Of a DNA stretch of 49,345 nt, positions 16,465 through 23,884 are shown piece after piece. Origin of the DNA: Streptomyces sp. SID14436 (lineage in GTDB: Bacteria > Actinomycetota > Actinomycetes > Streptomycetales > Streptomycetaceae); the NCBI RefSeq assembly GCF_010548465.1, contig NZ_JAAGMD010000119.1:1-49345 (forward strand), written 5' to 3'. Positions within the stretch are counted from its first letter, which is position 1. Every line of letters begins with the position of its first letter. The position numbers and the translations under genes were made by a program. The notes beneath the pieces are model-generated. The model did not search any database. It had not been told where the DNA came from and worked only from the letters and a program-made list of their open reading frames with translations.

Positions 16465-18075
16465 ATGTCTGAAACAGCCTCAGCAGGCTCCACCGCACCG
16501 GCGGGACCGGCGACGCTCCGGGCCGATCCCGGCGCGCCGGACTCCAACCGCTGGAAAGCGCTCGTCTTCATCGCGCTCGCCCAGTTGATGGTGGTCCTGG
16601 ACGCCACCATCGTGAACATCGCGCTGCCGTCCGCCCAGCAGGACCTGGGCATCTTGGACGGCAACCGCCAGTGGGTCGTGACCGCCTACGCCCTCGCCTT
16701 CGGCGGGCTGCTGCTCTTCGGCGGCCGGATCGCCGACCTGTGGGGCCGCAAGCGCGCCTTCGTGCTCGGGCTGGGCGGATTCGCCGCGGCCTCCGCGCTC
16801 GGCGGGGCGGCCACCAACGAGGCGATGATGTTCGGCGCCCGTGCCCTGCAGGGCGCGTTCGGCGCGCTGCTCGCCCCGGCCGCGCTGTCCCTGCTCGCCG
16901 TGATGTTCACGGACGGCAAGGAGCGCGCCAAGGCCTTCGGCATCTACGGTGCGATCGCCGGTGGCGGTGGCGCCGTCGGCCTCATCCTCGGCGGGTTCCT
17001 CACCGAGTACCTGGACTGGCGCTGGACGTTCTTCGTGAACATCCCGTTCGCCGTGGTCGCCGCGGCCGGCGCGTACTTCGTCATCCGTGAGCCGTCCGGC
17101 GGGCGCAACCGCTCGCCGCTCGACATCCCGGGCGTCGTGCTCTCCACGCTGGGCCTGGTCGCGCTGGTCTACGGCTTCACCCGCGCCGAGTCCGAGGGCT
17201 GGAGCGACGCGCTGACGATCGGCATGTTCGTCGCCTCGGCCGTCCTGCTCATCGCGTTCGTGCTCGTCGAGTCCCGGGTCAGGGCACCGCTGCTGCCGCT
17301 GCGCGTGGTGACCGAGCGCAACCGCGGCGGGGTGTACCTCTCACTCGGCCTGGCGATCATCGCGATGTTCGGCCTGTTCCTCTTCCTGACCTACTACCTG
17401 CAGATCGTGAAGGGCTACTCGCCGGTCAAGACCGGGTTCGCCTTCCTGCCGATGATCGCGGGCATGGTCACGGGTTCCACGCAGATCGGCGCCCGACTGA
17501 TGACCCGGGTGCCGCCCCGGCTGCTGATGGGCCCCGGCTTCCTGGTCGCCGCCGTCGGCATGCTGGTGCTGACCCAGCTGGAGATCGGCTCCGCGTACGC
17601 GTCCCTGCTGCTGCCCGGGATGCTGCTGCTCGGCCTCGGCATGGGTACGGCGTTCATGCCGGCGATGTCCCTGGCCACCCTCGGCGTGGAGCCCCGGGAC
17701 TCCGGAGTCGCGTCGGCGATGGTCAACACCTCGCAGCAGGTGGGCGGTGCGATCGGCACGGCCCTGCTGAACACGATCGCCGCCTCGGCGACCACGGCCT
17801 ACGTCGCCGACCACATCGGTGGCGCGGCCGGACCGTCCCAGCAGCAGCTGGTGCGGATGCAGGGGCTGGTGCAGGGCTACACGAGCGCGATCTGGTTCGC
17901 GGTGGGCATCCTGGTGGCGGCCGCCGTGATCGCCCTGGTCCTCGTCAACGCCGGCCGGCCCGGTGACGGCACGATGACGGCCTCGTCGTCCGACCCGGAG
18001 GCCGACGCCCTGGAGGGTGCGGCGAAGGACGGGGCGGCGAAGGAGGAGGCGGCGGTACCGGTCGTCATGCACTGA
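16465..18075 (+). CDS. DHA2-family MFS multidrug exporter (14 helices)
   Basis: 536 residues. Motif A is LFGGRIADLWGRKRAF, with WVVTAYALAFGG before it and motif C-like sequence GAIAGGGGAVGLILGGFLTE after. Helices continue to LVAAAVIALVLVNAG near residue 500, fitting 14 spans. The family opens with QLMVVLDATIVNIALPSAQ. It exports drugs or metabolites by proton antiport. ATG at 16465 is favoured. The C-terminus is a charged Asp/Glu/Ala tail. It lies behind a TetR gene with strong operator palindromes. Confidence 0.9.
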   Translation: MSETASAGSTAPAGPATLRADPGAPDSNRWKALVFIALAQLMVVLDATIVNIALPSAQQDLGILDGNRQWVVTAYALAFGGLLLFGGRIADLWGRKRAFVLGLGGFAAASALGGAATNEAMMFGARALQGAFGALLAPAALSLLAVMFTDGKERAKAFGIYGAIAGGGGAVGLILGGFLTEYLDWRWTFFVNIPFAVVAAAGAYFVIREPSGGRNRSPLDIPGVVLSTLGLVALVYGFTRAESEGWSDALTIGMFVASAVLLIAFVLVESRVRAPLLPLRVVTERNRGGVYLSLGLAIIAMFGLFLFLTYYLQIVKGYSPVKTGFAFLPMIAGMVTGSTQIGARLMTRVPPRLLMGPGFLVAAVGMLVLTQLEIGSAYASLLLPGMLLLGLGMGTAFMPAMSLATLGVEPRDSGVASAMVNTSQQVGGAIGTALLNTIAASATTAYVADHIGGAAGPSQQQLVRMQGLVQGYTSAIWFAVGILVAAAVIALVLVNAGRPGDGTMTASSSDPEADALEGAAKDGAAKEEAAVPVVMH

Positions 18076-18120
18076 CGCGACGCGACGCCGGAGCCCCGTG
18101 GCGCGGGCCCCGAAGGGGGC

Positions 18121-18202
18121 GGCCCTGAGGCATCGGCCCGGAGGCGCGGCCCTGACGCATCGGCCCAGAGGCGCGGCCCTGAGGGGTCAGCCCTGAGGGG
18201 TC
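18121..18202. repeat. 27-bp tandem repeat at the end of the MarR gene
   Basis: Two 27-bp copies beginning GGCCCTGA (18121-18147 and 18148-18174, two differences) are followed by two shorter copies of CCTGAGGGGTCA. The last of these supplies the MarR stop codon at 18201-18203. Confidence 0.8.
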
Positions 18203-18716
18203 AGCGCAGCCAGGGGAGGTCCGCTCCCGCTTCCGACGGCTGAAGTCCCTCGGCGATGATCTTCATGATCTCGCCGAGGGACTTCTGCTGTTCCGGGGTG
18301 AGCCGGTCGAAGACCGCCTGGCGTACGGCCTCCACGTGGCCGGGGGCGTGCCGGGCCAGCACCTCGAAGCCCTCGTCCGTCAGCACCGCGAACTGGCCGC
18401 GCTTGTCGGAGGGGCAGTCCTCGCGGCGTACCCAGCCGTTCTTCTCCAGCCGGGCCACGGCGTGGGAGAGGCGGGAGCGGGTGATCTTCGCGGCCATCGC
18501 CAGCTCGGTCATCCGCAGCCGTCGCTCCGGGGACTCGGCCAGCGTGACCAGCAGTCCGTAGTACACGTGCGGCATGCCCGCGTCGCGCTGGAGCTGACGG
18601 TCGAGATGGTCCTCCAGGAGGGTGGTGGCGTCGATGTACGCGCGCCAGACGCTCTGCTCGTCGTCGCTCAGCCAGCGGGGTTGCTCGGTGTGCGCCGAGC
18701 CGGGTGCCGTTTTCAT
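18201..18716 (-). CDS. MarR-family transcriptional regulator
   Basis: 171 residues with a winged helix: MTELAMAAKITRSRLSHAVARLEKNGWVRREDCPSDKRGQFAVLTDEGF (about 70-118). The helices at each end (WRAYIDATTLLEDHLDRQLQ and LTPEQQKSLGEIMKIIAEGL) form the dimer interface. It is divergent from a DODA-type dioxygenase gene, and MarR proteins commonly repress such a neighbour and respond to phenolics or oxidants. Repeat boxes at 18740 and 18781 are its likely sites. Confidence 0.9.
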   Translation of the reverse strand: MKTAPGSAHTEQPRWLSDDEQSVWRAYIDATTLLEDHLDRQLQRDAGMPHVYYGLLVTLAESPERRLRMTELAMAAKITRSRLSHAVARLEKNGWVRREDCPSDKRGQFAVLTDEGFEVLARHAPGHVEAVRQAVFDRLTPEQQKSLGEIMKIIAEGLQPSEAGADLPWLR

Positions 18717-18739
18717 GTCTCCACTGTACGACGCTTTCC

Positions 18740-18768
18740 TTGAAAATTAAACGAACTGTGGGTACAGT
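18740..18768 (+). promoter_or_regulatory. Promoter TTGAAA-N17-TACAGT for the dioxygenase gene
   Basis: -35 TTGAAA (18740-18745) and -10 TACAGT (18763-18768) are 17 bp apart, close to the vegetative consensus. The -35 lies inside the first MarR-type repeat. Confidence 0.6.
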
Positions 18769-18793
18769 CAGTGGTGGAAGTTGAGAGTTAAAG
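18740..18793. promoter_or_regulatory. Paired TTGA-N3-TTAAA boxes, candidate MarR sites
   Basis: TTGAAAATTAAAC (18740-18752) and TTGAGAGTTAAAG (18781-18793) agree at 10 of 13 bases and are 41 bp apart, on the same DNA face, flanking the transcription start expected from the promoter above. Confidence 0.5.
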
Positions 18794-18880
18794 CAAGTGT
18801 CTGCCGGACGCGGATGCCGAACCGGACAGCGGAAGCCGCATGTGCCGATGCCCGGACCATCGCCGAAAGGAGTCGTCGCC

Positions 18881-19669
18881 ATGACCGCCGCCGCCACCCA
18901 GGACCGCATGCCCGCGATCTACCTCAGCCACGGCGCCCCGCCCCTGGCCGACGACCCCGTCTGGCCCGGACAGCTGGCCGCCTGGTCCGCCGACCTGCCC
19001 CGCCCGAAGGCGATCCTCGTCGTCTCCGCCCACTGGGAGGAGGCCCCCCTCGCCCTCGGCGCGACCGAGACCGTCCCCCTCGTCTACGACTTCTGGGGCT
19101 TCCCCGAGCACTACTACCAGGTGACGTACGGCGCCCCCGGCGCCCCGGCGCTGGCCGAGTCGGTCCGCAAGCTGCTGCGCGCCCCCGGGATGCCCGTGAC
19201 GGACGTGCCCGACCGCGGGCTCGACCACGGCGCGTACGTCCCGCTCGTCGAGATGTACCCCGAGGCCGACATCCCGGTCCTCCAGGTCTCCATGCCGACC
19301 CTCGACCCCGTGAAGCTGATGGAGATCGGGCGCCGCCTGGCGCCGCTGCGCGACGAGGGCGTCCTGATCATCGGATCCGGCTTCTTCACCCACAACCTGG
19401 CCGCGCTCCGGCAGGGCGGCATCCCCGCCTGGTCGGCCGAGTTCGACGCCTGGGGGCGGGAGGCGCTGAACGCGCGCGACGTCGACGCGCTGCTCGACTT
19501 CACCCGCAAGTCGCCGGCGGGCCTGCTCGCCCACCCGCGCACCGAGCACTTCGCCCCGCTCTTCGTCACCATGGGCGCCGCGGACGCCGCGGGTGAGCTC
19601 GGGGAACAGAAGGCCGTGATCGACGGGTTCTGGATGGGGCTGGCCAAGCGGTCGGTGCAGTTCGGCTGA
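18881..19669 (+). CDS. DODA-type extradiol aromatic ring-opening dioxygenase (LigB superfamily)
   Basis: 262 residues resembling YgiD/DODA enzymes, which open catecholic rings using non-haem iron or zinc. The likely metal ligands are His in YLSHGAPPL (about 18), HWEE (about 56), DHGAYVPL (about 114) and the His of GFFTHNLAALR (about 173). ATG at 18881 follows AAAGGAG. The substrate is unknown. It is divergent from a MarR gene, suggesting induction by an aromatic compound. Confidence 0.88.
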   Translation: MTAAATQDRMPAIYLSHGAPPLADDPVWPGQLAAWSADLPRPKAILVVSAHWEEAPLALGATETVPLVYDFWGFPEHYYQVTYGAPGAPALAESVRKLLRAPGMPVTDVPDRGLDHGAYVPLVEMYPEADIPVLQVSMPTLDPVKLMEIGRRLAPLRDEGVLIIGSGFFTHNLAALRQGGIPAWSAEFDAWGREALNARDVDALLDFTRKSPAGLLAHPRTEHFAPLFVTMGAADAAGELGEQKAVIDGFWMGLAKRSVQFG

Positions 19670-19725
19670 GCCGACCGCCCCGGGGGAGGGCACCCGGGCG
19701 AGGGCACCCGGGGCCGTCGGGGGGC

Positions 19726-20244
19726 CTACAGCTCCTTCTCGTACCAGGCCACGTCCCAGTAGCGGCCGAACTTGCGGCCCACCTCACGGTGGGTGCCGGC
19801 ACGGCGGTACCCGAAGCGTTCGTGCAGGCGCACGGAGGCCTCGTCGGGGAGGGCGATGCCCGCGTACGCGCGGTGCAGGTCCTCACCCGCCAGGGCGTCG
19901 AACAGGGACCGGTACAGGAGCGAGCCGATCCCGCGGCGGCCGGCGTCCGGCGCGACGTACACCGTGGTCTCCGCGGACGTCGCGTAGGCGGGCCGCGTGC
20001 GGTACGCGCTGGACGTGGCGTAGCCGAGAATCCGCCCGGCTCCGGCGCCCGTGGCAACCAACAGCCGGTGCGGGCCGTCTACAGGGTGGGAGAGCAGCCA
20101 AGGGCGGCGCTCTTCCGGGGTGAAGGGCACGGTGTCGAATGTGATGGCCGTCTCACGCACGTAGTGGTTGTACAGGTCGGTGAGAGCCGCCAGATCACCC
20201 TCGGTGCCCGGCCTGACCTGGATCTCCGTCGGTTCCGACGGCAT
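19726..20244 (-). CDS. GNAT acetyltransferase, phosphinothricin acetyltransferase-like
   Basis: 172 residues. The family features are VRPGTEGDLAALTDLYNHYV, TAITFDTVPFTPEERRPWL (substrate-lid region of PAT/Pat-like proteins), the acetyl-CoA loop DAGRRGIGSLLYRSLFDAL, and ERFGYRRAGTHREVGRKFG. Such enzymes acetylate amino groups of phosphinothricin, methionine sulfone or similar amino acids. ATG at 20244 follows GGGAGG. It is divergent from hrdD. Confidence 0.85.
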   Translation of the reverse strand: MPSEPTEIQVRPGTEGDLAALTDLYNHYVRETAITFDTVPFTPEERRPWLLSHPVDGPHRLLVATGAGAGRILGYATSSAYRTRPAYATSAETTVYVAPDAGRRGIGSLLYRSLFDALAGEDLHRAYAGIALPDEASVRLHERFGYRRAGTHREVGRKFGRYWDVAWYEKEL

Positions 20245-20307
20245 GAGGCCTCCCGCAGTGCGGCGGGACAGGGTACTGCAAGATCAGAAAAATCGAGGGG
20301 CAGGTTG

Positions 20308-20334
20308 GGAATTCTGTCCTGATTCCAGTCGTTG
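20308..20334 (+). promoter_or_regulatory. Possible sigmaE-type promoter of hrdD
   Basis: GGAAT (20308-20312), 18-bp spacer, GTTG (20331-20334), resembling the GGAAC-N18-GTT pattern of Streptomyces ECF sigmaE promoters. hrdD of S. coelicolor has been reported as partly sigmaE-dependent. Confidence 0.4.
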
Positions 20335-20437
20335 TTTCCTACGGATGCAGGGCACCCGAGCAGAGTCCGAAGAGACCTGGAAGAGGTGTCCGAGCGTCCG
20401 CACCACCCGCTGACCTCACCATCGCAAGGGAGCACGC

Positions 20438-21436
20438 ATGGCAACCCGCGCCGTCGCCCGTCGTCAGTCCGCCACCGGCGAGACGGTCGCCGCGGCAGGC
20501 AGTGTTCGCGCCCACGGCGGCGAGATCGCCGACCGCGACCTGGTAGGCATGTACCTCGACGAGATCGCGCGCACACCGCTGCTCGACGCCGCCAAGGAGG
20601 TCGAGCTCTCGCAGATCATCGAGGCGGGTGTGTTCGCCCGGCAGATCCTGGACGGCCAGGAGGAGAACAAGGTCGGAGCCACCCCCGAGGAGCTCCAGGC
20701 CCTGGTCGACGACAGCGAGCGGGCCAAGGACATCTTCATCCGCTCCAACCTCCGGCTGGTCGTCGCCGTCGCGCGCCGTTACCCGCGCAGCGGCCTGCCG
20801 CTGCTCGACCTGATCCAGGAGGGCAACGCCGGTCTGGTGCGTGCCGTCGAGAAGTTCGACTACCGCAAGGGCTTCAAGTTCTCGACGTACGCCACGTGGT
20901 GGATCCGTCAGGCCATCACGCGCTCGATAGCCGACCAGTCCCGCACCATCCGCCTCCCCGTGCACCTGGTGGAGGAGCTGGGCCGGATCCGTCGGGTGCA
21001 GCGCGAGTTCAACCGCGAGCACGGACGGGACCCGGAGCCCACCGAGATCGCCGCCGAGCTCGGTTCCACGCCGGAGCGCGTCACCGACGTGCTCGACTGG
21101 GCCCGTGACCCGGTCTCGCTGAACATGTCGGTCGACGACGACGGCGAGACGCAGTTCGGCGACCTCCTGGAGGACACCTCCGCCGTGTCGCCCGAGCAGT
21201 CGGTGCTGACGCTGCTGCGCAGCGAGGAGCTCGACGACCTGATCGGCCGTCTGGACCAGCGCACCGCCTCCATCATCAAGATGCGCTACGGCATCGAGGA
21301 CGGCCGCGAGCGCACCCTGACGGAGGTCGGCAAGGAGCACGGCCTGACGCGCGAGCGCATCCGTCAGATCGAGAAGCACGCGCTGCTGGAACTGAAGAAG
21401 CTGGCCCGCGACACCGGCTTCGACGCGGTCGCCTGA
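20438..21436 (+). CDS. hrdD: RNA polymerase sigma factor HrdD
   Basis: 332 residues, a group-2 sigma-70 protein. The N-terminus (MATRAVARRQSATGETV) and length match HrdD of S. coelicolor as I recall it. Region 1.2 is DRDLVGMYLDEIARTPLLDA; regions 2.1-2.4 run from SNLRLVVAVARRYPRSGL through FSTYATWWIRQAI; region 3 is RTIRLPVHLVEELGRIRRV; region 4 ends with the helix-turn-helix LTRERIRQIEKHALLELKKL. It gives alternative promoter choice close to the housekeeping factor. AAGGGAG precedes the ATG. It stands alone, ended by a strong terminator. Confidence 0.95.
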   Translation: MATRAVARRQSATGETVAAAGSVRAHGGEIADRDLVGMYLDEIARTPLLDAAKEVELSQIIEAGVFARQILDGQEENKVGATPEELQALVDDSERAKDIFIRSNLRLVVAVARRYPRSGLPLLDLIQEGNAGLVRAVEKFDYRKGFKFSTYATWWIRQAITRSIADQSRTIRLPVHLVEELGRIRRVQREFNREHGRDPEPTEIAAELGSTPERVTDVLDWARDPVSLNMSVDDDGETQFGDLLEDTSAVSPEQSVLTLLRSEELDDLIGRLDQRTASIIKMRYGIEDGRERTLTEVGKEHGLTRERIRQIEKHALLELKKLARDTGFDAVA

Positions 21437-21749
21437 GCCCTTCAGCAACGACACGACGCGTCCACGGCGGCCGGCCCGTTCGCCCGGGCCGGTGCCGCCG
21501 GAGCGCAAGGTGGCGGAAGGCCGCGCGAACAATGGCGGTTCCGCGCCGCTTCAACTCCCGGGGCTCCGGGAACAAGACCTCCAAGCGCGGGAGTTCGGAC
21601 CGGGAAGACCTTCGTGGCCCTCTCGGGCCGACGAGGCCGATGACCACGCAACGACGGACCGACACCCACGCGACGACGGACCGACCCACGCACGACGGAC
21701 CACTGAGCCACGTCCCGGCGCACACCCCCCCCGGCGCCGGGACGCCCCC

Positions 21750-21797
21750 AGCCGGGCTCGGCGCCCTCCCCCCGGGCGCCGGGCCCGGCTTTTCTTC
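21750..21797 (+). terminator. Rho-independent terminator of hrdD
   Basis: AGCCGGGCTCGGCGCC (21750-21765) pairs with GGCGCCGGGCCCGGCT (21775-21790), 16 bp with one G-T pair and a 9-nt loop, followed by TTTTCTTCT. One of the few hairpins here with a real T-run. Confidence 0.9.
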
Positions 21798-21850
21798 TGC
21801 TCGCCCGGCTCGGCTGGGGGCGCGTCTCCCCGCGCTGAGGGCATGGAAAG

Positions 21851-21885
21851 CGGGCCACCCCGAACCTGAACCCCGGGGTGGCCCG
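21851..21885 (+). terminator. Second hairpin before the TetR gene
   Basis: CGGGCCACCCCG (21851-21862) and CGGGGTGGCCCG (21874-21885), perfect 12-bp stem with an 11-nt loop. It may be a back-up terminator. Confidence 0.7.
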
Positions 21886-21890
21886 CCAGA

Positions 21891-21919
21891 TGGCAGATTG
21901 TGCCACATGGGCATAGCCT
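21891..21919 (+). promoter_or_regulatory. Leaderless promoter with overlapping palindrome
   Basis: TGGCA-N5-TGCCA (21891-21905) lies directly before the -10 box TAGCCT (21914-21919), which ends 7 nt before GTG at 21927. The palindrome is placed where an autorepressor would block transcription. Confidence 0.5.
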
Positions 21920-21926
21920 GCCGAGC

Positions 21927-22688
21927 GTGAGCAGCACCACCCCGACGCCACCGTCCTCCCCGGTTCCACCGGCGTCGCAGAACACCCCGATGCCTTCGCC
22001 TTCGCCTTCGCCTTCGCCCTCCCTGACCGAGCGGCGCAAGGCCGAGACGCGTATGACGATCGCCCGCGCGGCGGCCGGACTGTTCGTCCGGCAGGGGCCG
22101 CGGGCCACCCGGGCCGAGGACATCGCGCTGGCGGCGGGCGTCGCCCCCCGTACCTTCTACCGCTATTTCGCGACCAAGGAGGAGGCCATCGCGCCCCTCT
22201 ACGAGACCGGCGCCGGGCGCTGGGTGGAGGCGGTGCGGGCGGCCCCGCCCGAGGAGTCCGTGCCGCAGGCGCTGGAACGCGCGGTGCGGCACACGCTGAC
22301 GCCGGGCGCGGGGGTGTCGGCGGCCTCGTGGGACTGGATGCGCACGCTGATCCGGCTCGCCGGGTCGGATCCGGTGCTGCGCAGGGTGTGGGCGGAGGTC
22401 TGCCAGGCGTCGGACCGGGCCCTGGCCGACGTGCTGGAGGAGCGGGTGGCCGCGCGCCGGGAAGCCCGGGGGCACGTCCCGGCCTCCGATGCCGACAACG
22501 TTGCCGTCCGGACCCGGCTGCGGTTCGCCGCCACCGTCGCCGGTGCCGCCGTACGGACGGCCACGGAGGGCTGGGCGTCCGGTGACGGCCCCGCCGACGG
22601 CCCGCATGGGCCCGTGGCACTGGCCCTCGCCAACCTGGCCGCGCTACGGCACTTCCCCTGGGACGACGTGGCGGGCACCGGCGGCTGA
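21927..22688 (+). CDS. TetR-family regulator, SCO3201-type position
   Basis: 253 residues. After a Ser/Pro/Thr-rich start containing a PSPSPSPSPS run (from a TTCGCC microsatellite) comes the helix-turn-helix: RRKAETRMTIARAAAGLFVR, RATRAEDIALAAGVAPRTFY, RYFATKEEAIAPLYETG. The C-terminal domain is the TetR_C_17-like type. It lies directly behind hrdD, the position of SCO3201 in S. coelicolor, whose overexpression is reported to repress antibiotic production and differentiation; orthology rests on position and fold. The GTG start is picked from the leaderless promoter. It converges with the WYL gene 15 bp away. Confidence 0.85.
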   Translation: MSSTTPTPPSSPVPPASQNTPMPSPSPSPSPSLTERRKAETRMTIARAAAGLFVRQGPRATRAEDIALAAGVAPRTFYRYFATKEEAIAPLYETGAGRWVEAVRAAPPEESVPQALERAVRHTLTPGAGVSAASWDWMRTLIRLAGSDPVLRRVWAEVCQASDRALADVLEERVAARREARGHVPASDADNVAVRTRLRFAATVAGAAVRTATEGWASGDGPADGPHGPVALALANLAALRHFPWDDVAGTGG

Positions 22689-22703
22689 CGCTGACGCTGA
22701 GGC

Positions 22704-23822
22704 TTACGCGGGACCGGTCCCGGGTTCCGCTGCGCCGCCCGTGGCTGACGCGGGACCGGTCGCGGCTTCTGCTGCGCATCCCGTGGCTGACGGGGGACCG
22801 GTGGCGGCCTCTGGTCCGAGGCTTGCGGCTGACGGGGGACCGGTGGCCGCCGCTGCTGCGCCGCCCGCCGCCCTCGACATGCGTGCGCCCAACTCACGCA
22901 CGCAGTCGACCAGTTCTTCCGGCCCGTGCACGGTGAAGTCATGGCCGAGGAGGAGCAGACGGACCGCCATCCACTCCTTGGCGTCCCCCACCGTGGCGCC
23001 AAGGCGGCAGCTGTGCTCGTCCTGCGGCTCGGGCGTGCCCAGCCAGGGCGGCAGTTGGGGCGCGACCACGTCGGCCGGGGCGGCGAAGGTGACGTCGAGT
23101 GCGTAGGACTCCTGGTGGCGGTGCATCGACCTGCGCAGGTACTCCGCCGCATCGCCGGTGGGCAGCTCGCGCGGTGCGAAGCGCGCCCCGGTGGCGAACG
23201 GTTCGCTCACCCGGTCGACGCGGAACGTGCGCCAGTCGGCGCGGTCGAGGTCGTAGGCCACGAGGTACCAGCGCCGCCCGGTCGACACCAGCCGGTACGG
23301 CTCGGTCAGGCGCCGGGACTCGGTGCCGTCGGCCGCCCGGTAGGCGAACCGCAGCCGCTCGTGCCCGGCCACCGTGGACGCCATGACGGTCAGCGTCTCA
23401 GGGGCGATGTTCGCCCCGTCGCCGCTGGTCAGCGGGGTGGTGGCGGCCTGGAGCGTGCTGACGCGGTGGCGCAGCCGGCCGGGCAGCACCTGCTCCAGTT
23501 TCGCCAGCGCCCGTACGGACGCCTCCTCGACGCCCTCCAGGGCGTGTCCGGCGCCCGCGCGCAGGCCGACGGCGATGGCCACCGCCTCCTCGTCGTCGAG
23601 CACCAGGGGCGGCATGGCCTTGCCGGCGACCAGCCGGTAGCCGCCCTCGGCACCCAGGGTCGCCTGCACGGGATAGCCGAGTTCGCGGAGCCGGTCGATG
23701 TCGCGCCGGACCGTGCGGCGGGACACCCCGAGGCGCTGGGCGAGCTCGCCGCCGGGCCACTCGCGGGGTGTCTGGAGGAGGGAGAGGAGCGTCAGGAGCC
23801 GAGCCGGGGTGTCCGTCGTCAT
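22704..23822 (-). CDS. WYL-domain transcriptional regulator (DeoR/YafY type)
   Basis: 372 residues. The N-terminal HTH_11 is LLTLLSLLQTPREWPGGELA, QRLGVSRRTVRRDIDRLREL. A central WYL domain follows (YRAADGTESRRLTEPYRLVS, TGRRWYLVAYDLDRADWRTF) with the TrpTyrLeu triplet and the Arg-rich patch, then the WCX extension (SYALDVTFAAPADVVAPQL). The last ~55 residues are low-complexity (ATGPPSATGCAAEAATGPAS), encoded by a 42-bp repeat and not part of the family. It is divergent from a DHA2 exporter, its probable target. Confidence 0.88.
   Translation of the reverse strand: MTTDTPARLLTLLSLLQTPREWPGGELAQRLGVSRRTVRRDIDRLRELGYPVQATLGAEGGYRLVAGKAMPPLVLDDEEAVAIAVGLRAGAGHALEGVEEASVRALAKLEQVLPGRLRHRVSTLQAATTPLTSGDGANIAPETLTVMASTVAGHERLRFAYRAADGTESRRLTEPYRLVSTGRRWYLVAYDLDRADWRTFRVDRVSEPFATGARFAPRELPTGDAAEYLRRSMHRHQESYALDVTFAAPADVVAPQLPPWLGTPEPQDEHSCRLGATVGDAKEWMAVRLLLLGHDFTVHGPEELVDCVRELGARMSRAAGGAAAAATGPPSAASLGPEAATGPPSATGCAAEAATGPASATGGAAEPGTGPA
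22706..22873. repeat. 42-bp tandem repeat, four copies
   Basis: Four 42-bp units start with ACGCGGGACCGGT or ACGGGGGACCGGT at 22706, 22748, 22790 and 22832. The period is 14 codons, so they encode repeated peptides at the C-terminus of the WYL regulator. Confidence 0.88.
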
Positions 23823-23872
23823 GCACGTCAGGATGCCGCAGGACTAGGACATGATCTGGCCTATATACCTCA

Positions 23873-23878
23873 TAGCTT
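23873..23878 (+). promoter_or_regulatory. -10 box TAGCTT, leaderless start of the exporter
   Basis: TAGCTT ends 6 nt before ATG 23885. The 62-bp divergent spacer also has an AT-rich patch (CTATATACCT) and two GGACATGA copies. Confidence 0.5.
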
Positions 23879-23884
23879 CGGGAC

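Larger units (their letters stand above)
21437..21926 (+). other. hrdD 3' region with two hairpins
   Basis: No gene is recognised in this 490-bp stretch. It holds a long untranslated segment, a U-tract terminator (21750-21797), a second hairpin (21851-21885), and the promoter of the next TetR gene. Confidence 0.6.
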
